51,150 nucleotides of DNA, from positions 1-51,150 of the forward strand of contig MTLU01000026.1 of NCBI GenBank assembly GCA_002010975.1, written 5' to 3'. The notes under the pieces were generated by a model. It searched no databases. It was not told the DNA's origin and saw only the letters and a program-made list of their open reading frames with translations. Positions 1-8,066 of this stretch are shown in pieces (position 1 is the first letter of the stretch; each line of letters starts with the position of its first letter). A program made the translations under genes and the position numbers. This DNA is from Candidatus Bathyarchaeota archaeon JdFR-07. Lineage in GTDB: Archaea > Thermoproteota > Bathyarchaeia > Bathyarchaeales > Bathycorpusculaceae.

Positions 1-21
1 AACTTACATACAACATTTGCC

Positions 22-648
22 ATGAAAAAGAAAACGCTAGAGTTATTCACTTTTACACCTGAAGGAAAAATCGTTCATGCTTTGTCGAGCGGTGAGAAAT
101 CTTTCTCAGAATTGGTTAAATCCACAGACCTTAGTGAAAGATGGCTTTCAATAAAGCTCAAAAGGCTTCTTAGACTCGGCGTGGTAAAGCTCAACGATAA
201 TGCTTATCGAGTTGACTATGAGAAATTACACGCTTTTCTTATTCCCTCTTTGAAAGATGCTGCATGGATGGCAGCTTATGAAATTGTAGGAAAGCATCCG
301 GAAGTTTTGAGCATTTTGCTTTTCGGGAGTATGGCAAAGGGAAATGTACATGAAGAAAGCGACATAGATCTTCTAGTTATCTCTGAAAGTCCACTGGACC
401 TCACAAACGATGAATATGAGATCTCCATAAGATTTAGAGTACCCTTTGAGATAACATCAATGACTCTTAAAGAATTCCTCGCTATGCTGCATTTTAAATC
501 CTCGTTACTTTTTGGAATATTAGAGGGCTATGAAGTGCTTTTTGATCGCACTAACAGTACAACACTAATGAAGGTATCCGAGAGGGAGATTTACAAGAAT
601 TGGCTTTATAAAAAAGATGAAGAATTATGGCTGAAACTGAAGAAATAA
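22..648 (+). CDS. Winged-helix plus nucleotidyltransferase protein (MNT-type antitoxin)
   Basis: This 208-aa protein has an N-terminal helix-turn-helix of about 60 residues (a SFSELVKSTDLSERWLSIKL-type segment). A minimal nucleotidyltransferase domain follows, with the signature LLFGSMAKG and then SDIDLLVI near residues 99-119. That is the GSx10DxD pattern that binds NTP and metal. Family knowledge: MNT proteins of HEPN/MNT pairs neutralise the HEPN RNase, in studied cases by adding AMP to it. The next gene, a HEPN protein, overlaps its end by 22 nt, which supports a two-gene toxin-antitoxin operon. The HTH domain suggests it may also autoregulate. The gene starts 22 nt into the window, so its promoter is mostly outside. 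Confidence 0.8.
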   Translation: MKKKTLELFTFTPEGKIVHALSSGEKSFSELVKSTDLSERWLSIKLKRLLRLGVVKLNDNAYRVDYEKLHAFLIPSLKDAAWMAAYEIVGKHPEVLSILLFGSMAKGNVHEESDIDLLVISESPLDLTNDEYEISIRFRVPFEITSMTLKEFLAMLHFKSSLLFGILEGYEVLFDRTNSTTLMKVSEREIYKNWLYKKDEELWLKLKK

Positions 649-1067
649 AAGCTTTCGTTAAGAATGCAAAGGAACAATTAATTGATGCAGAAATTGGTTT
701 ACGTGAGAAGAGGTATCACTTATCATTTCTATGTAGTGCACTAAGCGCTGAAAACGTAACCTCCTCGCTCATCATCGCCCTCGGAAGAAGAACGAGTAAA
801 AGACACCGCAATTGGCTAATACTTGGAAACTTCTCAGCTGAGGTTAATCAGAGAATAAAACCCATCATTCAAGAAATCTCTAAAAAACTCCATGATATTG
901 AACCCCACATTCCAAAACTTTTACGATATCCTCTCCGCTACAACGAAAAATGGATAACACCACCCGAGTATTACACAGAAAAAATGGCGAAAGAAGCCCT
1001 AGAAAAAGCCAAGGACATCCTAAAACTAACTCTAAAATGCCTAAAAATGCTAAAAATCGCGATATAA
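627..1067 (+). CDS. HEPN domain protein, probable RNase toxin of a HEPN/MNT pair
   Basis: A 146-aa all-helical protein. The segment RRTSKRHRNW near residues 54-63 gives the R-x4-H motif expected of an active HEPN ribonuclease. The upstream nucleotidyltransferase gene overlaps its 5' end, the usual coupling for HEPN/MNT modules. Its 3' end converges on cas4, 25 bp away. Family knowledge: HEPN toxins cleave RNA and stall growth, and are abundant in archaeal defence islands. The assignment rests on context and motif; the protein is somewhat divergent, so activity is inferred. Confidence 0.75.
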   Translation: MAETEEIKAFVKNAKEQLIDAEIGLREKRYHLSFLCSALSAENVTSSLIIALGRRTSKRHRNWLILGNFSAEVNQRIKPIIQEISKKLHDIEPHIPKLLRYPLRYNEKWITPPEYYTEKMAKEALEKAKDILKLTLKCLKMLKIAI

Positions 1068-1092
1068 AAATGGTGTTTATAATTTCCTTTAT

Positions 1093-1758
1093 TTAAATTG
1101 ATCTCTTACATAGTGTTCTGTAGCCACATCCGCCAGTACACTTATGTTTGGCCACTCTAATTGGCGGAAGCTTTTCGTCGCTTATTATCCGTTTTATATG
1201 ACCTATTACGCGTTTTACATGAGTCTTCATGGTCGGAGTTATCTCAACTTCCAAAATAAGCTTCTCGGGAATATAATTAACAAACATCCTCTTCACAATC
1301 GTGTTATATCTTTCTTCAACTAGCAAAGCGTACGCAACAAGCTGATACTTATGATCCATCCACACTTTACCATGGTTAGATCCCATATTCTTGTAATCCA
1401 CGGGTATGAACTCGCCTTTAACGGTTTTAATTATACAGTCTAATTGTCCAGTTAACCCTAGCTTAGGGGAAATTAAATTTACAAACAGAAGTTTCTGTGC
1501 ACCTATGAAATCTGGGGAATAATAGACTGCGTCTTTTCTTCTCAACTCTTTCCTCACGTATTCTTCATGTTTTTCGCCTCCTTCCTCTTGTTGTGAACCA
1601 AAAACTGGTTTAGCGTGTAAAACCCGCTCAAAATACACTATTCTGGGACAGAAAATGTAGTGTTTCACGTCAGTAACAGCAACAAAAGGCTCTGTTATGT
1701 CGGAAGTAGGCAATCTTTGCCTTCTCCTCAACCAGCTCATATCTTTTCGGCTCTTCAA
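1093..1758 (-). CDS. cas4: CRISPR-associated exonuclease Cas4
   Basis: A RecB-type nuclease with a Fe-S cluster, 221 aa. Visible features are C37 (in YIFCPR), H64, D107 (GQLD), the D121-x-K123 pair (VDYKN), Q139 (QLVAYALL) and the C-terminal cysteines C207, C211 and C217. Together these are the complete Cas4 active site and the four [4Fe-4S] ligands. Family knowledge: Cas4 trims prespacers and helps choose the PAM during spacer acquisition with Cas1-Cas2. It is the last gene of the minus-strand cas cassette and is separated from cas2 by a toxin-antitoxin pair, with only 22 bp between the toxin stop and its start. An internal ATG at residue 7 is an alternative start. Confidence 0.92.
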   Translation of the reverse strand: MKSRKDMSWLRRRQRLPTSDITEPFVAVTDVKHYIFCPRIVYFERVLHAKPVFGSQQEEGGEKHEEYVRKELRRKDAVYYSPDFIGAQKLLFVNLISPKLGLTGQLDCIIKTVKGEFIPVDYKNMGSNHGKVWMDHKYQLVAYALLVEERYNTIVKRMFVNYIPEKLILEVEITPTMKTHVKRVIGHIKRIISDEKLPPIRVAKHKCTGGCGYRTLCKRSI

Positions 1759-1780
1759 CTCGCAGCACTCCTAAATGCGC

Positions 1781-2293
1781 CTACAATTTTTCTAGGACCT
1801 CGATGATTTTGGCATAGCTCTCTACGCTGCATCTCCAGCCTGTAAAAATCATGTCATTTATAGCTTGTTTGATTCTTTCTTTTGTAATAAGCCCTTGAAA
1901 GAAGGCTCTCATCAAAACGTATGGTGTACCAACATATGATATTCCATAAATTCTCGCGGTTTTTCTAGCCACCTCATCGTCTATGACTGTTATTCCATCA
2001 CGTTCTTTTGCAATGGCCAAAACCTCAGCATCAGTTACGTTAAGACCCCTTGTTTCTAAAAGGCTTTCTAAAAATTTTTTGTTCTTGGGCTTAGTCACTT
2101 TGAATACTTTGTTTTCGAACATCTTCTCCAAGATTATAGCGTCTGGGACGCCTTTGCGTTTTCCTTCATCTACGACTTCTCTCTTAACACGAGGTGATGT
2201 CAGTTTTTCTCCTCTCAAAGCCTCAAAAACCCTGCTCAACCCTATCTTGGTTATGTAGATTAACGGCGTAGCATTAAAAACGAGTGGCTTCAC
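1781..2293 (-). CDS. PIN-like toxin (DUF3368 / VapC-like)
   Basis: 170 aa. The N-terminus (VFNATPLIYITKIG) carries the N/D-x-T/S motif of PIN-like DUF3368 proteins. Acidic residues follow in NVTDAEVLAIA and VIDDEVAR, and the C-terminal stretch resembles the DUF3368 extension (GTPYVLMRAFFQGLI). Family knowledge: these are predicted Mg-dependent RNases paired with UPF0175 antitoxins. The antitoxin gene overlaps the start by 4 nt (ATGA), so translation is coupled. The pair sits between cas2 and cas4, which is unusual. The residue usually Asp in VapC is Asn here, typical of the DUF3368 branch, so catalytic strength is uncertain. Confidence 0.82.
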   Translation of the reverse strand: MKPLVFNATPLIYITKIGLSRVFEALRGEKLTSPRVKREVVDEGKRKGVPDAIILEKMFENKVFKVTKPKNKKFLESLLETRGLNVTDAEVLAIAKERDGITVIDDEVARKTARIYGISYVGTPYVLMRAFFQGLITKERIKQAINDMIFTGWRCSVESYAKIIEVLEKL

Positions 2294-2607
2294 TTGGACT
2301 CCACTGATGCTTTCTTGACTTCTCTCTCAATTTCTTCAGGCGTATACCTAACCCACTCTACATTACGTTGCTTCACCAAGTCGGCGAACTCCCAAAGCGA
2401 AAGCTTAGCCTTTTCTGCAGCCTTGGCAAAAGTCACTTTTCCCTCTCGTAACAACTCCAAAGCAGTCTGCTTCCTCCACTCATCCATTCCCATTTCAAGA
2501 AGGGTTCTAACAACAGTTGCCTTGTCCAACTTTTCCTGTTTAACCACTTCGAGAATTTCCCTTTCAATCTCTTCAGGTATCCTCACAGCCAAAGGTTTAA
2601 GCGTCAA
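2290..2607 (-). CDS. UPF0175 family antitoxin
   Basis: 105 aa if translation starts at TTG 2607, which is preceded by an AGGTGA ribosome site at 5-nt spacing. A longer reading from an ATG at 2646 would run through the operator-like dyad and is less likely. The protein has a ribbon-helix-helix-like first half (VRIPEEIEREILEVVKQEK) and a second helical HTH-like segment (VTFAKAAEKAKLSLWEFADL), the UPF0175 layout. Family knowledge: UPF0175 proteins are DNA-binding antitoxins paired with DUF3368/PIN toxins. The operon has its own TATA box and dyad just upstream, separate from cas2. Confidence 0.82.
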   Translation of the reverse strand: MTLKPLAVRIPEEIEREILEVVKQEKLDKATVVRTLLEMGMDEWRKQTALELLREGKVTFAKAAEKAKLSLWEFADLVKQRNVEWVRYTPEEIEREVKKASVESK

Positions 2608-2618
2608 CGAGTTCACCT

Positions 2619-2651
2619 GTATACAAATGATATCACATGCATACATAAATA
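2619..2651 (-). promoter_or_regulatory. Promoter and imperfect dyad operator of the UPF0175/PIN pair
   Basis: Between cas2 and the antitoxin lies a minus-strand TATA box (TATTTATGT, plus positions 2643-2651). Next to and overlapping it is a 26-bp dyad at 2619-2644, from GTATAC to GCATAC around a perfect TGATATCA core; 10 of 13 base pairs match. The expected transcription start is near 2620, so a bound protein would block the promoter. This is the usual layout for TA autoregulation; the regulator itself is inferred to be the antitoxin. Confidence 0.5.
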
Positions 2652-2709
2652 CCTTGCGAAAAGCTCCTTTTTATCAGTCAGCTTTCTTCAGGCAGGAAGC
2701 CATAGCGCA

Positions 2710-3000
2710 TCAAAAATAAGCAACCCTCTCTTTGTCCTCCTTGAGCTTATACTTCTTAGGCTTACCCACCTCTTTTCTCCCCTTAAAGCACGTATCACAA
2801 ACTGGATAAAGTTGTACGTTCTCTACCAAATCCTTAATCAAATTTTTCAGATCCACAATTAGACTGTTCAGTTTGTCCCTTCTCAAACTTCCAATAAAAG
2901 CGCTGTACTGAATTCGCTGCAACCCATAATCCTTCAAGGTCTCAGCAACCAATGCCCTCAAATTGTCATCGGTAATATCATAGATCACCACATACCGCAA
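2710..3000 (-). CDS. cas2: CRISPR-associated endonuclease Cas2
   Basis: 96 aa, the normal Cas2 length. It opens with a beta strand ending in YDI, and D8 is the conserved metal ligand. It continues in ferredoxin-like pattern (LKDYGLQRIQYSAFIG) and has a C-terminal basic tail. A CDTC motif in the last third is common among archaeal Cas2 proteins. Family knowledge: the Cas2 dimer bridges two Cas1 dimers in the integrase complex. It lies 6 bp after cas1 and is presumably co-transcribed. The next downstream gene is the UPF0175 antitoxin rather than cas4. Confidence 0.93.
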   Translation of the reverse strand: MRYVVIYDITDDNLRALVAETLKDYGLQRIQYSAFIGSLRRDKLNSLIVDLKNLIKDLVENVQLYPVCDTCFKGRKEVGKPKKYKLKEDKERVAYF

Positions 3001-3006
3001 AATCCA

Positions 3007-4050
3007 TCACCAGCCTAAACAAAAAGGTGTATAATTGCTTTCACGGAGAAGAAAACGGACTATACGTCTAGCTTGATGATGAATGAAACGATTAATAGAA
3101 GCTTTTCTTCCATCAAACATTACCTTCACGTCCAAACGCTCCTGAAAACTATTCAACAATGTTCTAATAGTCTCTTTACTTAATACACGGCCTTCCTCAA
3201 CCATATCCGCAGCTAAAATCTCATCTGGCTTAAGCACATTTTTCGTAATAAGCCCTATCAAAGTTCTATCCACCACTTGCTGTCTAAACTCTTCCATCAG
3301 ATCCAAAACCAACGAAGGCTTACCTGGACGATCCGCATGCAAATACCCAGCAAAAAAATCTAATCCCGCATAACTTATAGCCTTCCAAACTTCAGGAAAC
3401 AAAATAGTTTGATAACCAAAATTCAACATTGCATTAAAAGGATCATGAGCACCCCGAGTTTCCCTTCCATAAAACTCTAATTCAGCAGGCAAAACCTGCT
3501 TAATAGCATCCCAATAGATTCTCGCACCCTCCGCTTCAAGATTCATCAATTGTTGACGCGCTCTATCAATATTCAAACCAGGTGTCTGCCCTACTCGAAC
3601 ATTCACATCACTTATAGCCTTACCAGCCCTGTAAAGTCTCTCCGCCAACACCGAATTAGTTTGACGCCTATTCTTCGCCATCAACTTCAAAAGATTAGCC
3701 TGATTCATAAGCTTCCCAACAACAAATTTCTTAGCCAAAATAAAACCCCGTTCATCATTATACGCCAAGAACTGCTCTCTACGAGCCCTCACCGAACCCG
3801 TCATCGACGCAGGCATCAACACAGCAAAAGGCCATCCGCTATAACGCGCAAAAACAACCTGAACGTTATTCTTAACAGCCAAATTTAACGCACTTGCCGA
3901 GAAAGCTACCCCTGAAGAACAGCAAATAATCGAATCAACGTCATCAACCACAATCTCCTTCCTCTCGCCCTCCTTTCTAATTACAAAACGATTACGCTTT
4001 CTCCCAAGAAAAATACCAAACTCATCCAAAAAAATCTTCATAACAAACAC
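3007..4050 (-). CDS. cas1: CRISPR-associated integrase Cas1
   Basis: 347 aa. The C-terminal helical domain carries the expected metal site: E172 in LEAEGARIYW, H238 in GYLHADRPG and the acidic DLMEEFRQQVVD segment at 250-261. The N-terminal beta domain includes VDSIICCSSG. Family knowledge: Cas1 catalyses insertion of new spacers at the leader end of the array. It is 18 bp downstream of csa1 and 6 bp upstream of cas2. Its closest context match is the type I-A adaptation module (csa1-cas1-cas2-cas4). Confidence 0.95.
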   Translation of the reverse strand: MFVMKIFLDEFGIFLGRKRNRFVIRKEGERKEIVVDDVDSIICCSSGVAFSASALNLAVKNNVQVVFARYSGWPFAVLMPASMTGSVRARREQFLAYNDERGFILAKKFVVGKLMNQANLLKLMAKNRRQTNSVLAERLYRAGKAISDVNVRVGQTPGLNIDRARQQLMNLEAEGARIYWDAIKQVLPAELEFYGRETRGAHDPFNAMLNFGYQTILFPEVWKAISYAGLDFFAGYLHADRPGKPSLVLDLMEEFRQQVVDRTLIGLITKNVLKPDEILAADMVEEGRVLSKETIRTLLNSFQERLDVKVMFDGRKASINRFIHHQARRIVRFLLRESNYTPFCLGW

Positions 4051-4068
4051 ACCTTAAATGCTCTAGAA

Positions 4069-4956
4069 TCAACCATAGCAAGCATCAAAAAACATACAGG
4101 ATTCCAAACATTGCGAACGCTCAGGCTTGCCAGGATCACGCCTTTCAGCAACTATTTCCAATTTCTTATCCCGCTCCTCAATCCACCACTGCCTCAATTC
4201 ATCATCAGCAAAAAACAAATCTTTTTGAACACTAACCTTGCCCTTTCTAACATTAAGATACACAACACAACAAATATCCACAGGCGTCTCATGAACACTT
4301 TCAAAAACTAAAGCATAACCCACAGGCGACAGCCTATACCATTCTCTCCGCTCATCATTAACTTTCAAATCAAACATTATAGCATGCAAATAATCATAAC
4401 AATCTAAACTCAATATCCCACTTAAACCCAAAAGTTCACCCGAAATCCTATGCTCAACAAGAAAAGGCAACGCTGAAGCAATAACATCGTACTCAGAAGC
4501 GTAAGGTTGTCTGCTTGAAACTTCAGCAAGCCTCGCTTCACACAACTTCGAAACAAACTTCCAAACCTCTCTTGAAGGTTCCTTCACATTTTCAGGCTTT
4601 TCAGGAATCTCATCCCAACGGATCTTAAGCCACCAAGTCTCAAAATCCAAAGATTTCCTTTGCAGAAAAGCCTGCAAACAATCGCTAACAACACCATGAA
4701 ACATCTTCCCCAAAGCCACCTTAGGTCCCAGCTTAGGACGGACATTCTCCACATTGCGAAGATATACATCCCGGCCTGTAGGGCAATACTTTGAACTCAC
4801 TGCATACATCGGGAGTTTCACATCGCCATAATAAGGCTTAAGGGGTGGCTGAAACCAGCTCCAACCCCTCAACTCTTTACTAACACCTACTTCTCGCGCA
4901 GTTGGCAAAAGCTGATGAAGCAAATATTTATGCTCAACATCTGACAAGAAGTACAA
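4069..4956 (-). CDS. csa1: Cas4-related nuclease Csa1 (type I-A adaptation protein)
   Basis: 295 aa. The N-terminus (MYFLSDVEHKYLLHQLLPTA) and the segment SSKYCPTGRDVYLR are typical of the Csa1 branch of Cas4-like proteins. A RecB-like core follows (MFDLKVNDERREW), with C-terminal cysteines CLESCMFFDAC for a Fe-S cluster. Family knowledge: Csa1 accompanies Cas1, Cas2 and Cas4 in type I-A systems and joins in spacer acquisition. The TTG start at 4956 is supported by GGAG at 5-nt spacing. It is the first gene of the minus-strand cassette and is divergent from the array leader, so cassette and array share one promoter region. Confidence 0.9.
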   Translation of the reverse strand: MYFLSDVEHKYLLHQLLPTAREVGVSKELRGWSWFQPPLKPYYGDVKLPMYAVSSKYCPTGRDVYLRNVENVRPKLGPKVALGKMFHGVVSDCLQAFLQRKSLDFETWWLKIRWDEIPEKPENVKEPSREVWKFVSKLCEARLAEVSSRQPYASEYDVIASALPFLVEHRISGELLGLSGILSLDCYDYLHAIMFDLKVNDERREWYRLSPVGYALVFESVHETPVDICCVVYLNVRKGKVSVQKDLFFADDELRQWWIEERDKKLEIVAERRDPGKPERSQCLESCMFFDACYG

Positions 4957-5092
4957 CTATGCTCCCATCATTTATGGGTGTTAATTCGATTATCTTTATA
5001 AATCAAACTACATTCAAATAATAATCGAGAATACATATCTACAGTTAACAGAAAACAAGCCTTAATGAAGAAAGAGAACAGATTTGGGGTCG
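4957..5092 (+). promoter_or_regulatory. CRISPR leader with a palindromic TATA box shared with csa1
   Basis: This AT-rich 136-bp stretch lies between the divergent csa1 gene and the first repeat. A palindromic TTTATAAA (4995-5002) can be read as a TATA box on both strands. On the plus strand it would start pre-crRNA about 65-70 nt before the first repeat. On the minus strand it would start csa1 mRNA about 15 nt before its TTG codon. The leader side is also indicated by the degenerate repeat at the far end of the array. Confidence 0.6.
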
Positions 5093-6565
5093 GATTCAAA
5101 GAGAAATCCCATTAAGAGGGAATTGAAAGATACAGCTACATTGATTATCAGAATAAGCATTGGTTGCGATTCAAAGAGAAATCCCATTAAGAGGGAATTG
5201 AAAGTTGCAGTAGCCGCTTCCCTACTATCCACAATTATGTCGGATTCAAAGAGAAATCCCATTAAGAGGGAATTGAAAGTATCACCCAGGAATATGAGAA
5301 GATAATTAAAAGCTAAGATTCAAAGAGAAATCCCATTAAGAGGGAATTGAAAGTCTGCTCGTTAAAACGCACTTCATCGTAGCTGTTAGCCAGATTCAAA
5401 GAGAAATCCCATTAAGAGGGAATTGAAAGAATTTACATGTTTTCATTTTCACATCACCTCTGTATCAGTGATTCAAAGAGAAATCCCATTAAGAGGGAAT
5501 TGAAAGTCAAGATACTTTTCTGCAAGGCGGTTTAATGGTTTTTCCCGATTCAAAGAGAAATCCCATTAAGAGGGAATTGAAAGGCACATGGCTAGTATTC
5601 AAGCCAAACGTCTTACAGCCAGATTCAAAGAGAAATCCCATTAAGAGGGAATTGAAAGCTGTTCTCGTCCAAGTCTATGGTGTGGGTTGCTCCAGTGATT
5701 CAAAGAGAAATCCCATTAAGAGGGAATTGAAAGAGGGACTTACTACAAGAGACAGAGAGAGTTAGAGGAAGATTCAAAGAGAAATCCCATTAAGAGGGAA
5801 TTGAAAGCCTAAACTCTCTATCTCATATAGATAACTGTAGGTGTCGATTCAAAGAGAAATCCCATTAAGAGGGAATTGAAAGGTAGAGGAACACTTTGTG
5901 TACAAGAAGATCTGCTTTGAGATTCAAAGAGAAATCCCATTAAGAGGGAATTGAAAGTCTAGTGGTAAACTGTATTTTTCCGGGTTTTTCAGGAAGATTC
6001 AAAGAGAAATCCCATTAAGAGGGAATTGAAAGTTCACTTGCCAAAATGTTTTTACACTTCAAATACGCAAACGATTCAAAGAGAAATCCCATTAAGAGGG
6101 AATTGAAAGTCCACCTCCATAATTTAACGTGTCTTAAGATGTAAGACGGATTCAAAGAGAAATCCCATTAAGAGGGAATTGAAAGAAGACTGGGAATTTT
6201 CTGCGGTAGAAGTGTAGGGCTGCTGATTCAAAGAGAAATCCCATTAAGAGGGAATTGAAAGAGCCATACATCATCAAACCATATACATCCATGTGTGAGA
6301 TTCAAAGAGAAATCCCATTAAGAGGGAATTGAAAGGTATTAAGCCTGATAGGTCAAGGCTGAAGCTTGCTATGGCGGATTCAAAGAGAAATCCCATTAAG
6401 AGGGAATTGAAAGTCCAAACCGCTTTGTGCTATTACCCAAAAACCTCGAAGTGATTCAAAGAGAAATCCCATTAAGAGGGAATTGAAAGGTTATGGTGTA
6501 ATTTGTAGTTTTAGTGCGAACAATGAGAGATTCAAAGAGAAATCCCATTAAGAGGGAATTGAAAA
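5093..6565 (+). CRISPR. CRISPR array, 20 repeats of 37 bp and 19 spacers
   Basis: The repeat begins GATTCAAAGAGAAATCCC and ends AGAGGGAATTGAAAG. Repeats start at 5093, 5168, 5243, 5317, 5393, 5470, 5547, 5622, 5697, 5771, 5846, 5921, 5996, 6073, 6149, 6225, 6299, 6377, 6453 and 6529. The first 19 read as identical; the last ends in A instead of G, the usual sign of the leader-distal end. Spacers are 37-41 bp and all differ. The 3' end ATTGAAAG is the standard archaeal crRNA 5' handle, so transcription is on the plus strand. A TCCC/GGGA pairing gives only a 4-bp stem. Adaptation genes are adjacent, but no cas3, cas5, cas7 or cas8 lies in the window, so interference must come from elsewhere. 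Confidence 0.98.
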
Positions 6566-6666
6566 ATATAGGGGGGTACCTATTAGGATCCAAATATACC
6601 ACAAATCTACAGAACAGAATGATCTGCAGAAAATTTATTTATCTATATATAGGATGCGTGAAGTTA

Positions 6667-6837
6667 ATGGTTGAATGTGTGGAGTGTAACAAAGAGATCA
6701 CAGAAGACGAAGAGATATGCTGCGAAATCTGTGGTGCACCTCTATGCCAAGAATGTGCTGTTAACGGACTCTGCGCCGCATGCACCGAACTCTGGATTGC
6801 TGAAATAGACCTAGAAAACGCAGAAAATGAAACATGA
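6667..6837 (+). CDS. Small multi-CxxC zinc-finger-like protein
   Basis: 56 aa, starting at ATG 6667. A longer reading would extend back into the last CRISPR repeat and is artefactual. The protein has four cysteine pairs, CVEC, CCEIC, CQEC and CAAC, and an acidic tail rich in Glu and Asn. The spacing suggests two interleaved zinc sites (B-box or RING-like), with no recognised enzyme motif. TATA-like sequence at 6631-6650 implies a leaderless or nearly leaderless transcript. It starts 101 bp after the last repeat; whether it has any link to CRISPR is unknown. Confidence 0.65.
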   Translation: MVECVECNKEITEDEEICCEICGAPLCQECAVNGLCAACTELWIAEIDLENAENET

Positions 6838-6980
6838 TAACTGTTTATTCCCACCTTTTTTATAATTTTGATTTGATAAAGTAAAATTTTAACAAAAAAT
6901 CAAAGACCCCTACTATTTTCTTATTTTCTGATTATAATATTTTTTAATGAGACGCTCACTGATATAAAAGAGGTTGAAGT

Positions 6981-8060
6981 TTGAAACTCCTAGAGATAAA
7001 CCTTAAGAAAGGTTTTGTAAAGGTTGTTCCAGAAACCTTCGATGATTTGTGGCATTTATATAACATAATCTACAAAAGCGATGAAGTTTACGCGTATACT
7101 ACCCGTCTAATAAAACAGGACGAAAGAGGATATGCAAGACCAAAACAGGGAGAACGTGTTTCAGTTTTTCTCGGAGTAAAAGTTGAAAATGTTACATGGG
7201 ACAGACTTTTAGGCAGATTAAGGGTTCACGGAACTATTTGTCAAGCACCGGATCTAGTCCCCACAGGCGCCCACCACACCATTAACATTGCATTGAATAC
7301 ACCAATAACAATAGTGAAAAAAGAGTGGGCTAAACACCAAATTGAAAGGCTTAAAAGAGCAAGCAAAACATCAGAAAAACCCATAATAATCGTTTCTATA
7401 GACGATGAAGGCTACGCTATAGCAACTACTGCTCAATATGGTGTAGAAGTGAAAGCAGAAGAAAACATAAAGTTGCCCGGAAAACTTGAAGCAGAAAAAA
7501 GAGAAACGGCCACAAAAGAATTTTTTAAGCGGGCATTGAATAGCCTAAGGCAAGTTTGGAGTGAAAAACGCAGCCCTATAGCTATAATTGGTGTAGGCTT
7601 CGTAAAAAATCATTTTGTAAAATTTTTGCAAAATGAAGCAGCAGAAATAGCTACTGCTGTCGTGGATGTAAAAAGTGTCAATAATGGGGGTGTAGCTGGG
7701 ATTTATGAGGCATTACGTTCAGGGATCTTGCTAAAAGCTATGAAGCAACAACGACTTGCAGAAGAAACAGAACTTATAGAAAAAATATTGAAAAGACTTG
7801 GAAAAAGCGAGAAAACAGTCACTTATGGCCTAGAAGAAGTAAAAAAAGCAGTTCAATTAGGCGCTGTGGAAAAACTTGTTCTAGCAGACACCACCCTTCG
7901 AGAAACTTCAAACGAAAAAAGAAGATTACTTGAAAAATTAATGAAGAATGTTGAAGAGAAAGGTGGAGAAATAACGGTCATAAGCACAGAACATGAAGCA
8001 GGAGCTAAGCTCACAGCGTTAGGAGGCATAGCTGCTCTACTGCGCTTCCCGATACGATAG
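6981..8060 (+). CDS. pelA: Pelota (aPelota / Dom34), mRNA surveillance factor
   Basis: 359 aa, the normal archaeal length. The N-terminal Sm-like domain (residues 1-130) includes EINLKKGFVKVVPETFDDLWHLYNII split over conserved positions, and PTGAHHTINI. A central and a C-terminal eRF1-like domain follow (FVKNHFVKFL; GLEEVKKAVQLGAVEKLVLAD). The family lacks the GGQ motif of release factors, and none is seen here. Family knowledge: with aABCE1 and an EF1A-like GTPase it rescues ribosomes stalled on broken or stop-less mRNAs. Translation starts at TTG after a GAGGTTGAAG-type leader. The convergent neighbour is a predicted nucleotidyltransferase. Confidence 0.93.
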   Translation: MKLLEINLKKGFVKVVPETFDDLWHLYNIIYKSDEVYAYTTRLIKQDERGYARPKQGERVSVFLGVKVENVTWDRLLGRLRVHGTICQAPDLVPTGAHHTINIALNTPITIVKKEWAKHQIERLKRASKTSEKPIIIVSIDDEGYAIATTAQYGVEVKAEENIKLPGKLEAEKRETATKEFFKRALNSLRQVWSEKRSPIAIIGVGFVKNHFVKFLQNEAAEIATAVVDVKSVNNGGVAGIYEALRSGILLKAMKQQRLAEETELIEKILKRLGKSEKTVTYGLEEVKKAVQLGAVEKLVLADTTLRETSNEKRRLLEKLMKNVEEKGGEITVISTEHEAGAKLTALGGIAALLRFPIR

Positions 8061-8066
8061 CTTAAA

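Noticed and set aside
5062-5765. Open frames inside the array that repeat the same peptide
   Set aside because: They are translations of the CRISPR repeat and change with each spacer; no ribosome site or independent support.
6514-6666. N-terminal extension of the Cys-rich protein into the last repeat
   Set aside because: The extension reads the repeat; an ATG at 6667 behind TATA-like DNA is the better start.
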